A stretch of DNA of 36,775 nt. Source: Pseudomonadota bacterium. Lineage in GTDB: Bacteria; Pseudomonadota; Gammaproteobacteria; Burkholderiales; Rhodocyclaceae. The notes under the pieces were generated by a model, which was given only the letters and a program-made list of their open reading frames with translations, had not been told where the DNA came from and did no database searches. Position numbers and translations under genes: made by a program. Positions 6,633 through 15,067 of this stretch are shown here, piece after piece. How positions within the stretch are numbered: position 1 is the first letter of the stretch; each line of letters begins with the position of its first letter. The stretch lies in contig JAFEDI010000069.1 in NCBI GenBank assembly GCA_018241725.1, positions 1 to 36,775 on the forward strand, written 5' to 3'.

Positions 6633-6929
6633 TCAGAACAGGTTTACCTGCTCAGCGAGGGCGGTATCTAGGCGACCGTTTATGTGCTCGATTCTACGCT
6701 TGAGCGTCGGGATGTCAAACCCGCCGGCACGCTGTAATTGCAGAAATTCGTGGCTGATATTCAAGGCCGTCATGACGGCCAAGCGTTCGCCGGACGAATT
6801 GGTCTTGGTGGCCAGATCACGCATCTTGCCATCCAGGTAGGCCACGGCGGCCAGCAGGCCTTCCTTTTCTTCAGGTTTGCAGGCCACGCGGTATTCGCGT
6901 CCCAGCAGCTTGATGTCCAACTGTTCCAT
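6633..6929 (-). CDS. zapA: Cell division protein ZapA
   Basis: A 98-aa ZapA: beta-strand start MEQLDIKLLGREYRVACKPE, then EEKEGLLAAVAYLDGKMRDL and a long coiled-coil helix to the C-terminus. ZapA bundles FtsZ protofilaments at the division ring. It follows the coiled-coil gene with a 1-bp gap and precedes 6S RNA, the standard order in this group. The length is normal for the family. Confidence 0.93.
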   Translation of the reverse strand: MEQLDIKLLGREYRVACKPEEKEGLLAAVAYLDGKMRDLATKTNSSGERLAVMTALNISHEFLQLQRAGGFDIPTLKRRIEHINGRLDTALAEQVNLF

Positions 6930-6930
6930 G

Positions 6931-7125
6931 TCAGGCCTCAGGGATGCGGGCGAGAAGGTCCTCGAGACGGCTGCCGACCTGGCTCAGCTTGGCGTTGAGC
7001 TCCTGGTTGGCATTTTCGAGGCTGGCAACCCGTTCCCGCAGGCGTTGGTTTTCGGTCCGAGCAGCCGTGCAATGGCTGATCAGTTGTTCGAGTTTCTGTT
7101 CGAGAGAGGCGAGTTCGGCATCCAT
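6931..7125 (-). CDS. TIGR02449/ZapB-like coiled-coil protein
   Basis: A 64-aa protein made of heptads throughout (MDAELASLEQKLEQLISHCT, then ENQRLRERVASLENANQEL). It is the small coiled-coil protein usually encoded just before zapA (TIGR02449 type, ZapB-like), presumably a division-ring partner. An in-frame ATG/GTG region upstream would add a 12-residue Pro-rich tail overlapping cobQ; the ATG at 7125 gives the family-typical start. It is one base from zapA and 32 bp after cobQ. Confidence 0.8.
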   Translation of the reverse strand: MDAELASLEQKLEQLISHCTAARTENQRLRERVASLENANQELNAKLSQVGSRLEDLLARIPEA

Positions 7126-7157
7126 GCGGCGAATGTTAGAGAGGGGCGGGGACGGGG

Positions 7158-8669
7158 TCAAGCAAGCGCCGCGGGTGATGACGGACGCAAGGCGCGGGCG
7201 GCGGCGGCGTCGCCGAAGCAGGCGGCGAGGCGGTCGAGATGGAGGTGTTTTTCCAGGCTGTCTGCGAGGCGGTCGAGATCGGCTTCGCGACGGGCGGCCA
7301 GATCGATCCGCTCCGCATCGCTGACGCCGGCCCAGGCCAGCAGCGCGGCGAGGGCATCCGGGTGGTCGAACAGGCCGTGCAGATAGGAGCCGAGGATTTG
7401 CCCATCGTCCGACAGCACGCCGTCGGGGCGGCCATCGGCCAGACGGGCGGCGGGGCGCTCGAGGGCCGGACCGTGGGTGACGCCCATGTGGATCTCGTAG
7501 CCGTGGACGCGGGGGGCGCCGGGGAGCGAGAGCGTGCCGGTAACATTGACCAGCTGTTTCTCGGCTTCCAGCGTGGTTTCCACGTCAAGCAGGCCGAGGC
7601 CGGGCAGGCTGGCCGGGGAGCCTTCGAGGCCTTGCGGATCGTGCAGCTGGTGGCCGAGCATCTGGTATCCGCCACAGATCGCCACCAGCTTGCCGCCGTA
7701 ACGCAGGTGGCGACGGATCGCCGCTTCCCAGCCCTGGGCGCGCAGCCAGGCCAGGTCGGCCTGCACGGACTTGGAGCCGGGCAGGACGATCAGGTCGGCG
7801 GGCGGAATGGGTTGGCCGGGGCCGACCCAGCTGAAATCCACCTGCGGATGCAGGCGCAGGGCGTCCAGGTCCGTGTGGTTGGAGATGCGCGGATAGACCG
7901 GTGCGACGACGCGCAGACGGGCTTCGCCCTTCTCTGCGCGGGCGTCGGCCAGCGCGTCCTCGGCATCGAGGAAAAGGCCGTGCAGGTAGGGCAGCACGCC
8001 CAGCACCGGACGGCCGGTGCGCTCCTCCAGCCAGTCGAGGCCGGACTGCAGCAACCCGATGTCGCCGCGGAAACGGTTGATCACGAAGCCTTTCACGCGG
8101 GCCTGCTCGCTCGGCGACAGCAGGTCGAGGGTGCCGACCAGGTGGGCGAAGACGCCGCCGCGGTCGATATCGGCGACGAGGATCACCGGGCAGTCCACCT
8201 CTTCGGCGAAGCCCATGTTGGCGATGTCCCGGTCGCGCAGATTGATTTCCGCCGGGCTGCCGGCGCCTTCGACGAGCACCGCCTCGTACTTGTCGGTCAG
8301 GCGGCCGTAGCTTTCCAGCACCGCGGCCATCGCCCGTGGCTTGTATTCGTGATAATCGCGGGCCGACAGGTTGGCCACTGCGCGGCCGTGGATGATGACC
8401 TGGGCGCCGATGTCGGTGGAGGGCTTGAGCAGCACCGGGTTCATGTCGGTGTGGGGTTCGAGGCCGGCGGCCACCGCCTGCAGGGCTTGGGCGCGGCCGA
8501 TCTCGCCGCCATCCACCGTCACCGCCGAGTTGAGGGCCATGTTCTGCGGCTTGAAGGGCACGACCCGCACGCCGCGCCGCCACAACAGGCGGGCGAGGCC
8601 GGCGACCAGGGTGCTTTTGCCGGCATCGGACGTAGTGCCCTGAACCATCAGGGTGTTGGCGTGGCGCAT
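7158..8669 (-). CDS. cobQ: Cobyric acid synthase
   Basis: A 503-aa glutamine-dependent amidase that amidates adenosylcobyrinic acid a,c-diamide at side chains b, d, e and g to give adenosylcobyric acid. The N-terminal dethiobiotin-synthetase-like ATPase domain has a P-loop, [10 protein letters not shown] (11-20), and QNMALNSAV. The C-terminal type I glutamine amidotransferase domain has the nucleophile Cys332 ([11 protein letters not shown]) and His431 ([10 protein letters not shown]). Length is normal. It is divergent from cobD with 39 bp between starts, too short for a cobalamin riboswitch. The ATG at 8669 is chosen; a second in-frame ATG at 8648 is possible. Confidence 0.96.
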   Translation of the reverse strand: MRHANTLMVQGTTSDAGKSTLVAGLARLLWRRGVRVVPFKPQNMALNSAVTVDGGEIGRAQALQAVAAGLEPHTDMNPVLLKPSTDIGAQVIIHGRAVANLSARDYHEYKPRAMAAVLESYGRLTDKYEAVLVEGAGSPAEINLRDRDIANMGFAEEVDCPVILVADIDRGGVFAHLVGTLDLLSPSEQARVKGFVINRFRGDIGLLQSGLDWLEERTGRPVLGVLPYLHGLFLDAEDALADARAEKGEARLRVVAPVYPRISNHTDLDALRLHPQVDFSWVGPGQPIPPADLIVLPGSKSVQADLAWLRAQGWEAAIRRHLRYGGKLVAICGGYQMLGHQLHDPQGLEGSPASLPGLGLLDVETTLEAEKQLVNVTGTLSLPGAPRVHGYEIHMGVTHGPALERPAARLADGRPDGVLSDDGQILGSYLHGLFDHPDALAALLAWAGVSDAERIDLAARREADLDRLADSLEKHLHLDRLAACFGDAAAARALRPSSPAALA

Positions 8670-8708
8670 GACTTACAATCTCGGGTGCAGAAAGCTTTCG
8701 ATTATCCC

Positions 8709-9650
8709 ATGTCCGCTGTATACCTCCTCGCCCTGCTGCCGATCGTCATCCCGATGGCCTTCGGTCTGCTCCTCGATCACCTGCTCGGCGAGCCGCGCCG
8801 CTACCACCCGCTGGTCGGCTTCGGCCGCTATGCGTCAGCCGTCGAGCGCCTGTTCCGCCGCATCGGCATCATCAACCGGGCCGTCGGCCTGCTTGCCTGG
8901 AGCGTGGCGGTGCTGCCGTGGGTTGCGCTGGCTGGTTCGCTGCGGGAGGGGCATTTCTGGTTCGGCATGCTGCTCGACGTGGTGCTGCTGTACGCGGCGA
9001 TCGGCGGCCGCAGCCTGGCCGAGCACGCGCGGGCCGTGGCGGCACCTCTTGCGGCTGGCGATCTGGCCGGTGCGCGTGGTCGCCTGTCGTGGATCGTGTC
9101 CCGCGACACCTCTGAGTTGGACGAGTCCGGCGTGGCCAAGGCCACTGTCGAATCGGTACTGGAAAACGGCAACGACGCGATCTTCGGCGCGCTGTTCTGG
9201 TTCGCGCTGCTGGGCGGGCCTGGGGCGCTGATGTTCCGCCTCGCCAACACGCTTGACGCGATGTGGGGCTACCGCACGGAGCGCTACCTGCGCTTCGGCT
9301 GGGCCGCGGCGCGTATCGACGATGTGCTTAATTTCATCCCGGCGCGCCTGACTGCGCTGAGCTACGCATTGCTCGGCCACACGGCGACCGCGCTGCGCTG
9401 CTGGCGGACGCAGGCGCCTGCGTGGGACAGTCCCAATGCCGGCCCGGTGATGGCCTCCGGCGCCGGCGCCCTTGATTTGTCTCTCGGCGGTCCGGCGATT
9501 TATCACGGTCATCTGGAAAGCCGCCCGTCCCTGGGGGCCGGCCGCCCGGCGGCCGCTGCAGATATCGACAAGGCGCTGGCCCTGGTACAGAACAGTGTCT
9601 GGTTGTGGGTGCTGGGCGTCGCCGCCGTCAGCGTGTTTCTCCATGCTTGA
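8709..9650 (+). CDS. cobD: Adenosylcobinamide-phosphate synthase (CobD/CbiB)
   Basis: A 313-aa inner-membrane protein that joins aminopropanol (phosphate) to adenosylcobyric acid to give adenosylcobinamide (phosphate). It shows the family features: [18 protein letters not shown] near the N-terminus, the [20 protein letters not shown] block, [34 protein letters not shown] and [13 protein letters not shown], with several membrane helices. The ATG at 8709 gives the usual [11 protein letters not shown] start; the frame continues upstream only as an antisense shadow of cobQ. Its stop overlaps the start of cobC by 8 bp (ATGCTTGA), so the two are translationally coupled. Confidence 0.95.
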   Translation: MSAVYLLALLPIVIPMAFGLLLDHLLGEPRRYHPLVGFGRYASAVERLFRRIGIINRAVGLLAWSVAVLPWVALAGSLREGHFWFGMLLDVVLLYAAIGGRSLAEHARAVAAPLAAGDLAGARGRLSWIVSRDTSELDESGVAKATVESVLENGNDAIFGALFWFALLGGPGALMFRLANTLDAMWGYRTERYLRFGWAAARIDDVLNFIPARLTALSYALLGHTATALRCWRTQAPAWDSPNAGPVMASGAGALDLSLGGPAIYHGHLESRPSLGAGRPAAAADIDKALALVQNSVWLWVLGVAAVSVFLHA

Positions 9651-10614
9651 ACACGGCGGACGCCTGCGTAGCGCGGCGCAGCGCTACGGCATTCCGCTGG
9701 GCGACTGGATGGATCTGTCCACCGGCATCAATCCCCAGGCTTACCCGGTACCGGCGCTGGCGCCGGAAGTGTGGCTGCGTCTGCCGGAAGACGATGATGG
9801 CCTGGAGGCCGCCGCCGCGGCCTATTACGGCAGCCCGGAACTCCTGCCAGTGGCGGGTTCCCAGGCAGCCATCCAGACCTTGCCGGCGTGCTTTCCGCCC
9901 GGCCGTGTGATCACCCTGGCGCCGACCTATGCGGAGCATCCCTACGCATGGCGCAGCCACGCGGTGCAGACGCTGGAGGTTGGGCGGATCGATGCCGCGG
10001 TGCGCGATGCCGATACGCTGTTGCTGGTGCAGCCCAACAATCCGGATGGCCAGCGCTTCCCGCGCGAGCAACTGCTGGCCTGGCAGGAAGAGCTGGCCAG
10101 CCGTGGCGGTCGGCTGATCGTTGACGAGGCCTTCATCGATGCCGAGCCGGCCGACAGCCTGGTGCCGCTGGCGGGGCGCCCCGGCCTGGTGGTGCTGCGC
10201 TCGGTGGGCAAGTTTTTCGGCCTGGCCGGAGCACGGGTGGGGTTCGTGTTTGCCGAGGCCGGGCTGCGTATGCAGCTCGCCGAGCGCCTCGGGCCGTGGG
10301 CGGTATCCGGTCCGGCTCGGGCGGTGACTGCGGCAGCGCTGGCCGACCGGGCCTGGCAGCAGGTGGCGCGGGAACGCCTGGTGGCCGACAGTCGACGGCT
10401 CGCCGCCCTGCTGGATCGCCATGGCCTCACCGGCGGGGCGGGCACAACGCTGTTCCAGTGGCGGCCGAGCGCCGCCGCCATCGACATCCACGCCCGCCTC
10501 GCTGCGCAGGGCATCCTGACCCGTCTGTTCGATGCACCGGCCGGGCTGCGTTTCGGCCTGCCGGGCAACGAGAGCGAGTGGTCGCGCCTTGCTGCGGCGC
10601 TCGCCCGACTGTAA
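9643..10614 (+). CDS. cobC: Threonine-phosphate decarboxylase
   Basis: A 323-aa PLP enzyme of the aminotransferase class I/II fold (CobC in Pseudomonas naming, CobD in Salmonella) that makes (R)-1-aminopropan-2-yl phosphate from threonine phosphate for the lower-ligand linker. It starts [18 protein letters not shown], typical of the family. It shows PNNPDG (131-136), the PLP-pyridine Asp161 in IVDEAFID and Schiff-base Lys190 in [16 protein letters not shown]. It supplies the substrate used by the overlapping cobD product. Length is slightly short but complete. Confidence 0.94.
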   Translation: MLEHGGRLRSAAQRYGIPLGDWMDLSTGINPQAYPVPALAPEVWLRLPEDDDGLEAAAAAYYGSPELLPVAGSQAAIQTLPACFPPGRVITLAPTYAEHPYAWRSHAVQTLEVGRIDAAVRDADTLLLVQPNNPDGQRFPREQLLAWQEELASRGGRLIVDEAFIDAEPADSLVPLAGRPGLVVLRSVGKFFGLAGARVGFVFAEAGLRMQLAERLGPWAVSGPARAVTAAALADRAWQQVARERLVADSRRLAALLDRHGLTGGAGTTLFQWRPSAAAIDIHARLAAQGILTRLFDAPAGLRFGLPGNESEWSRLAAALARL

Positions 10615-10638
10615 CGCTCTCTTCTGAAAGATCTCTTC

Positions 10639-11508
10639 ATGCGTCGGCTTCTACTCGCCTTGTTGCTCGTGTCCGGTTTCGCCCGGGCCTCCATCGATGT
10701 CACCGACGACCAGGGCCAGACTCTCCATCTCGCGCAGCCGGCCAGGCGCATCGTCAGCCTCGCGCCCCACGTGACCGAGCTGCTGTTTGCCGCCGGCGCC
10801 GGCGACCGAGTGGTCGGTGTGGTGCAGTACAGCGACTATCCGGAGGCAGCGCGCAAGGTCGTGCGGGTCGGCAGCTACACCGCGCCGGACATGGAGATGG
10901 TCGCGTCCCTCAAGCCCGACCTGGTGATCGCCTGGAAGAGCGGCAACCGGGAGGCCCAACTGGACAAGTTCAAGGCCCTTGGCGTCCCGGTTTTCATCAA
11001 TGAGCCGCGGCGCATCGAGGACGTGGCCCGCAGCCTGTCCCAGTTCGGGCGGCTGGCTGGCACCAGTGCCGTGGCTGAAGCTGCCGCGCAGGCCTTCCGC
11101 AAGCGCCATGCGGCGCTGGAAGCCCGCTATGCGGGGCGTCCGAAGGTGCGGACTTTCTACGAGATCTGGAACCGCCCGTTGATGACCATCAACGGCGAAC
11201 ACCTCATCTCCGACGTGATCCGCCTGTGCGGCGGCGACAACGTGTTTGCCAAGCTGCCGATGCTGGCGCCGACCATCGACGTGGAAGCGGTGCTGGCTGC
11301 CGCCCCGGATGCCATCGTTGCCAGCGGCATGGGCGAGAGCCGGCCGGAATGGCTGGACGACTGGCGCAAGTGGACCAAGCTGCCGGCGGTGGCCAAGGGC
11401 AACCTGTTCTTCATCCCGCCCGACCTGATCCAGCGCCACACGCCGCGTATCCTCGATGGGGCCGAGCGTCTGTGCGGCCAGCTCGAAGAAGTGCGGGCCA
11501 AGCGATGA
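10639..11508 (+). CDS. btuF: Periplasmic cobalamin-binding protein BtuF
   Basis: A 289-aa type III periplasmic binding protein with a cleavable signal (about 1-17, ending ARA). It has the family start RRIVSLAPHVTELLFAAGAG, DRVVGVVQYSDYP, then LKPDLVIAWKSGN, YEIWNRPLMTINGEHLISDV and LCGGDNVF. BtuF delivers cobalamin or cobinamide to BtuCD; no btuCD genes are here, so the permease is elsewhere. It lies 24 bp after cobC and its stop overlaps the next ATG (ATGA), so it belongs to the cobD-cobC operon. Confidence 0.9.
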   Translation: MRRLLLALLLVSGFARASIDVTDDQGQTLHLAQPARRIVSLAPHVTELLFAAGAGDRVVGVVQYSDYPEAARKVVRVGSYTAPDMEMVASLKPDLVIAWKSGNREAQLDKFKALGVPVFINEPRRIEDVARSLSQFGRLAGTSAVAEAAAQAFRKRHAALEARYAGRPKVRTFYEIWNRPLMTINGEHLISDVIRLCGGDNVFAKLPMLAPTIDVEAVLAAAPDAIVASGMGESRPEWLDDWRKWTKLPAVAKGNLFFIPPDLIQRHTPRILDGAERLCGQLEEVRAKR

Positions 11509-12527
11509 AGGGCCGTTTCCTGCCCGGCCTGGCGCTGGTGGCGGTGCTGCGGGTGGCCGCGGCCGCTCCGCTGCCCGGAGAGGTCGTCACGCAGATCGGC
11601 CAGGTCGCCGCTGTCCCCGCGGATGAGCGCAAGGTGCCGGGCTATGCCGGTGCGTGGCGCCAGGCTGCAGCCCAGGCCAAGGTCATCGAGCGTATCGAGG
11701 AACTGGAAAGCCGGCGCAGCAAGGCCTGTCGCGACCTGATCGTCATCGACACGGTGCAGGCCGCGCCGGATCTCATCGAGACGCGTCCGCGCCGTGTGCA
11801 CCACGCCCTCGAACGCTGGTCCGTGCAGGCCTGCGGTGCGCTGCGCCACTACGACGTGTGGTATAGCTTCGAGGCCAGCAGCTCCCAGCTGAAGGTCAGC
11901 GAGAGCAGTGCTACCGATTTTCAGGCTGAGCTCGACCCGCCGCTGCGCCGACTGCAGGAGCTGGCCGCCGCGCGTAGTGCGGAAGAATCCGCCGGCAAGC
12001 TGCGCTGGCTCAACCTGCCGCTGCCGGCGGACAGCGTGCCAGTGGCCAACAGTGCCGGTGCCCGGGGCTGGCTGGCGGATTTCGTGCCCCTCGGCGATAG
12101 CCCGCGGGAATGGACCCAGCTGATCGGCGTGCAGGGCTTGCCGCGGGTGAGCAGCCCAGGCCAGGCGCGGGCGCTGCTCGCAGGCATGCAGCAGGCCCGC
12201 CAGGCCCGCTGCGGCGTGCCGGCCGGTCCGGTGGAGAGCCTGCCCCGCGAGGGCGACGGGGCCAGCGGCGAAACCGTGCAGACCTATCTGGTGTGTCCCC
12301 AGGTGCCGGACACCAACTATGCCGAAATGGCGGTGGTAAAGGCCATCGAGGGGCCGGACTACATATATGTGGTCCAGCGCGCCTGGCGCCTGCCGGCGGG
12401 GGATGCCGAGCGGCTGAAGGCCGACAGCGAAAAACCCCGGGCGGCGGCAGAGGTCTTCCTGGCCCAGGTCCATCTGTGCAACCCGGCTGGCGACCGCCAG
12501 CGGTGCCCGGCACCCTATCCCCGATAA
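11505..12527 (+). CDS. Unknown exported protein in the cobalamin operon
   Basis: A 340-aa protein I do not recognise. Residues 1-21 are a signal sequence (MKGRFLPGLALVAVLRVAAA then APLPG). The mature part appears to have two halves: about 50-130, with helix KVIERIEELESRRSKACRDL and the segment LERWSVQACGALRHYDVWYS, and about 175-335, with GDSPREWTQLIGVQ, TYLVCPQVPDTNYAEMAVVK and IEGPDYIYVVQRAWRLP. It has about six Cys in the mature part, which suits periplasmic disulphides. It overlaps btuF by 4 bp and is 9 bp before a second BtuF-like gene, so it is embedded in the corrinoid uptake/assembly operon. A role in handling corrinoid in the periplasm is only inference from position. Confidence 0.75.
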   Translation: MKGRFLPGLALVAVLRVAAAAPLPGEVVTQIGQVAAVPADERKVPGYAGAWRQAAAQAKVIERIEELESRRSKACRDLIVIDTVQAAPDLIETRPRRVHHALERWSVQACGALRHYDVWYSFEASSSQLKVSESSATDFQAELDPPLRRLQELAAARSAEESAGKLRWLNLPLPADSVPVANSAGARGWLADFVPLGDSPREWTQLIGVQGLPRVSSPGQARALLAGMQQARQARCGVPAGPVESLPREGDGASGETVQTYLVCPQVPDTNYAEMAVVKAIEGPDYIYVVQRAWRLPAGDAERLKADSEKPRAAAEVFLAQVHLCNPAGDRQRCPAPYPR

Positions 12528-12536
12528 CGCGAAGCC

Positions 12537-13343
12537 ATGTCCCGTCTGCCTCAACGCATTGTTTGCCTGTCCACCGAGACCGTCGAAGTGCTTTATCTGC
12601 TCGGCGAGGAGGCGCGCATCACTGGCATTTCCGGCTTCACCACCCATCCGCCGCGGGCGCGCAAGGAGAAGCCCAAGGTCAGCGGCTTCAGTAGCGCCAG
12701 GATCGAGCGCATCCTGGCCGTCGAACCGGACCTGGTGCTGGCCTTTTCCGATCTGCAGGGCGACATTGCGCGGGACTTGGTGAAGGCCGGCGTGGCGGTG
12801 CATGTCTTCAACCACCGCAGCGTGGACGGCATCCTGGCGATGGTGGAGACCGTCGGCCGACTGGTGGGCGCCGAGCAGAAGGCCCTGGCCCTGGTGGCCG
12901 AACTGGAAGCGACGATCGCCGATGTGCGGGCCCGCGGCGAGGCCCGCGCGGTACGCCTGGGGCGCAGGCCGAAGGTCTATTTCGAAGAGTGGAACGAGCC
13001 GTTGATCACCGGTATCCGCTGGGTGTCCGAGCTGATCGGCATCGCGGGGGGAGAGGACTGCTTCGGTGAGCTGTCGGTGCATCCCAACGCGAAGCAGCGC
13101 ATTCTCGCCGATGCCGCGCTGGTCATTCCGCGGGCGCCGGAAGTGATCATCGGCTCCTGGTGCGGCAAACACTTCCAGCCGGACCATGTGACGTCGCGGC
13201 CGGGCTGGGATGCATTGCCGGCAGTACGCGACGGGCGGGTTTTCGAGATCAAGTCGGCGATCCTGCTGGCGCCGGGGCCGGCGGCGATCCGTGAGGGGCT
13301 GCCGGCCATTGCGGCCTGTCTGGACCGGGTGGCGGAGGGCTGA
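12537..13343 (+). CDS. BtuF-like cobalamin-binding protein without signal peptide
   Basis: A 268-aa helical-backbone metal/corrinoid-binding domain (peripla_BP_2). It has the family start PQRIVCLSTETVEVLYLLGE, VEPDLVLAFSDLQGD, VYFEEWNEPLITGIRWVSEL, GGEDCFGEL and IGSWCGKHFQP. Unlike btuF upstream it has no N-terminal signal: the binding fold begins at residue 6. This class of leaderless BtuF-like protein recurs in proteobacterial B12 loci. It might act in the cytoplasm on corrinoid salvage or storage, or the true start could be further upstream, though only 9 bp separate it from the preceding stop. Last gene of the operon, 13 bp from the convergent rquA. Confidence 0.82.
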   Translation: MSRLPQRIVCLSTETVEVLYLLGEEARITGISGFTTHPPRARKEKPKVSGFSSARIERILAVEPDLVLAFSDLQGDIARDLVKAGVAVHVFNHRSVDGILAMVETVGRLVGAEQKALALVAELEATIADVRARGEARAVRLGRRPKVYFEEWNEPLITGIRWVSELIGIAGGEDCFGELSVHPNAKQRILADAALVIPRAPEVIIGSWCGKHFQPDHVTSRPGWDALPAVRDGRVFEIKSAILLAPGPAAIREGLPAIAACLDRVAEG

Positions 13344-13356
13344 ACGTCCTCTGGCT

Positions 13357-14127
13357 TCAGCGCCGGATGCCCACTACCTTCTGGTACAACCCGCCAAAGC
13401 AGGTTTCCTTGCGCCACTCGAAGCCGGCGCATTCGGGCACCAGGGTGTCGATGGAGTCGGCCAGCAGGGAGTTGGCGAAGGGTTCCAGGTAGCGGAACAC
13501 CAGCGCCATGATCGGCCCCATCGGATGCCACCAACGTGGCTGATGGTAGTCCACGAAGACGATCTTGCCACCCGGCTCGACCGCAGCCAGCAGGTTGGCA
13601 ACGATGTGCCGCCGCGCGTGGGGCGGGACTTCGTGGAGCAGGAAGAAGCAACAGGCCGCGTCGAAGGTGGCGCCTACCGGTTCGGTCAGGTCGGCCACCT
13701 GGGCGTGGGCTTGAGGCCAGGGTGCGAGCTTGCGCCGGGTGTTGGCGATCTGGATCGGCGCCACGTCGAGTACCGTCAGCTGGCCTTCGTCACCGAGCTG
13801 GCGGGCCAGACGCGGCGAAAAGTCGCCATACACCGCCGCTGCCTGCAGTACCTGCTGGCCAGGGCTGAATTCCCGTACCGCGCTGTCCATCAGGCGGCTG
13901 GCATTGCCCCACAGGATCGCCGACACCACCACCGGCCGGTCCAGCCAGGGCACGGTGCGGTGATCGAGGTAGGCCCAGGTATAGGTTTCGCGGAGATAGT
14001 CGGGCAGCTCGCTGGCCGCCGCTGGGGAAGGGTCGCGCATGGCTTGGGGTCGTTGGCTCGCGTTGTTCGGCGGGTTGTAATGGGTGATCCGGCGCAAAGC
14101 CGCACCACGCTTGCTTTCTGAGGGCAT
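13357..14127 (-). CDS. rquA: Rhodoquinone biosynthesis enzyme RquA
   Basis: A 256-aa methyltransferase-fold protein matching RquA: LPDYLRETYTWAYLDHRTVP, VVSAILWGNASRLMDSAVRE, QAAAVYGDFSPRLARQLGD, CCFFLLHEVPPHARR, KIVFVDYHQPRWWHP and WRKETCFGGLYQKVVG. RquA converts ubiquinone to rhodoquinone. In the family the glycine-rich SAM loop is altered (here QAAAVYGDF instead of the usual acidic-G-x-G), which goes with its atypical use of SAM as amino donor. Rhodoquinone lets complex II run as fumarate reductase. The start is uncertain: the ATG at 14040 (227 aa) is nearer the usual family length, and neither has a clear ribosome site. It is divergent from sfsA and close to dctA. Confidence 0.9.
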   Translation of the reverse strand: MPSESKRGAALRRITHYNPPNNASQRPQAMRDPSPAAASELPDYLRETYTWAYLDHRTVPWLDRPVVVSAILWGNASRLMDSAVREFSPGQQVLQAAAVYGDFSPRLARQLGDEGQLTVLDVAPIQIANTRRKLAPWPQAHAQVADLTEPVGATFDAACCFFLLHEVPPHARRHIVANLLAAVEPGGKIVFVDYHQPRWWHPMGPIMALVFRYLEPFANSLLADSIDTLVPECAGFEWRKETCFGGLYQKVVGIRR

Positions 14128-14221
14128 GATACGGCGTCGGCACGGGTTCGTGCCCCTTGCGATGTGATTTTTTCCATGCGGAAAGCTTGATGACCGCATC
14201 CTTTATGGCCATTTATTCACC

Positions 14222-14929
14222 ATGCGCTTCCCCCATCCGCTTCTCGAAGGTCGTCTCGTCCGGCGTTATCAGCGTTTCCTCGCCGACGTGGAAACCGGAG
14301 CCGGGCTGGTGACCGCCCACTGTCCCAACACCGGCTCGATGCTCGGCTGCAAAGAGCCGGGCAACCGGGTCTGGCTGTCGCCGGCGGAGAATCCGGCACG
14401 CAAGCTCCAATGGACCTGGGAGCTGGTGGAGGTGGCGCCGGGCTGCCTGGTTGGCGTGCATACCGGGCGCAGCAACGCCCTGGTGCGGGAGGCGATCGAG
14501 GCTGGCACGCTGCCCGAACTGGCCGGCTACCCGACGATCCGTCCGGAGGTGAAGTACGGTGAGGGCAGCCGCATCGATCTGCTGTTGCAGGGGGACGGGC
14601 GGCCCGACTGCTACGTGGAGGTCAAGAACGTCACCGCAGCGGTGGAGGGGGGCGTGGGCTTTTTCCCGGATGCGGTGACGACGCGCGGTGCGAAGCATCT
14701 GCGCGAGATGAGCGTGATGGTGGCAGCCGGCCACCGGGCGGCGCTGGTTTACTGCGTGCAGCGCGGCGACGTGGATGAGGTGCGGCCGGCGGACCACATC
14801 GATCCGGCCTACGGCCAGGCGCTCCGCGATGCGCTGGCCCAAGGGGTGGAGGTGTTCGCGCTGGGGGCCGAGGTCACGCCGGGCGGCATCGTGCTGAACC
14901 GGCAGCTGGCGGTCGTTGTGCCGGCCTGA
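14222..14929 (+). CDS. sfsA: Sugar fermentation stimulation protein A
   Basis: A 235-aa SfsA with family blocks [65 protein letters not shown] and YVEVKNVTA, then [13 protein letters not shown]. The D-x(n)-E-x-K arrangement (IDLLL...VEVKN) is that of a PD-(D/E)XK nuclease-like fold; the family has been linked to DNA binding and maltose metabolism, but its role is not settled. Monocistronic, divergent from rquA with a gap of about 95 bp to the chosen rquA start. Confidence 0.93.
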   Translation: MRFPHPLLEGRLVRRYQRFLADVETGAGLVTAHCPNTGSMLGCKEPGNRVWLSPAENPARKLQWTWELVEVAPGCLVGVHTGRSNALVREAIEAGTLPELAGYPTIRPEVKYGEGSRIDLLLQGDGRPDCYVEVKNVTAAVEGGVGFFPDAVTTRGAKHLREMSVMVAAGHRAALVYCVQRGDVDEVRPADHIDPAYGQALRDALAQGVEVFALGAEVTPGGIVLNRQLAVVVPA

Positions 14930-14963
14930 CCGCCATCAAGGGGCGCCGGCCTATTACGGATAA

Positions 14964-15000
14964 CCACAATAGGGCCGTCCACAATGGGGGAGGACACAAT
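14964..15000 (+). promoter_or_regulatory. Three 15-bp-phased CACAAT direct repeats before dctA
   Basis: CCACAAT (14964-14970), CCACAAT (14979-14985) and ACACAAT (14994-15000) recur with an exact 15-bp step, about 70-100 bp upstream of dctA. Phased direct repeats of this kind are typical of activator sites, for example response regulators. The regulator is not identifiable from the window. Confidence 0.5.
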
Positions 15001-15067
15001 TTCGGCGCTCGGGTGGGGGATCTATTGTTCGTCTCATAGTCCTATATAACACCGGAGATTAACCGTC

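Noticed and set aside
8670-8708. Cobalamin riboswitch between cobQ and cobD
   Set aside because: The gap is only 39 bp, and no B12-box-like sequence was seen before cobD, cobC or btuF either.
7239-9650. 803-codon plus-strand open frame across cobQ into cobD
   Set aside because: Only the last 313 codons (from 8709) are CobD. The front part is the antisense of cobQ, kept open by high G+C, and has no domain-like sequence.
11157-13187. 676-codon minus-strand open frame opposite the btuF region
   Set aside because: It is a shadow of three genuine plus-strand genes that have start-stop overlaps and signal peptides.
14930-15067. Sigma-54 promoter for dctA
   Set aside because: No TGGCAC-N5-TTGC-like element is present. 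The CACAAT repeats point to another kind of control.
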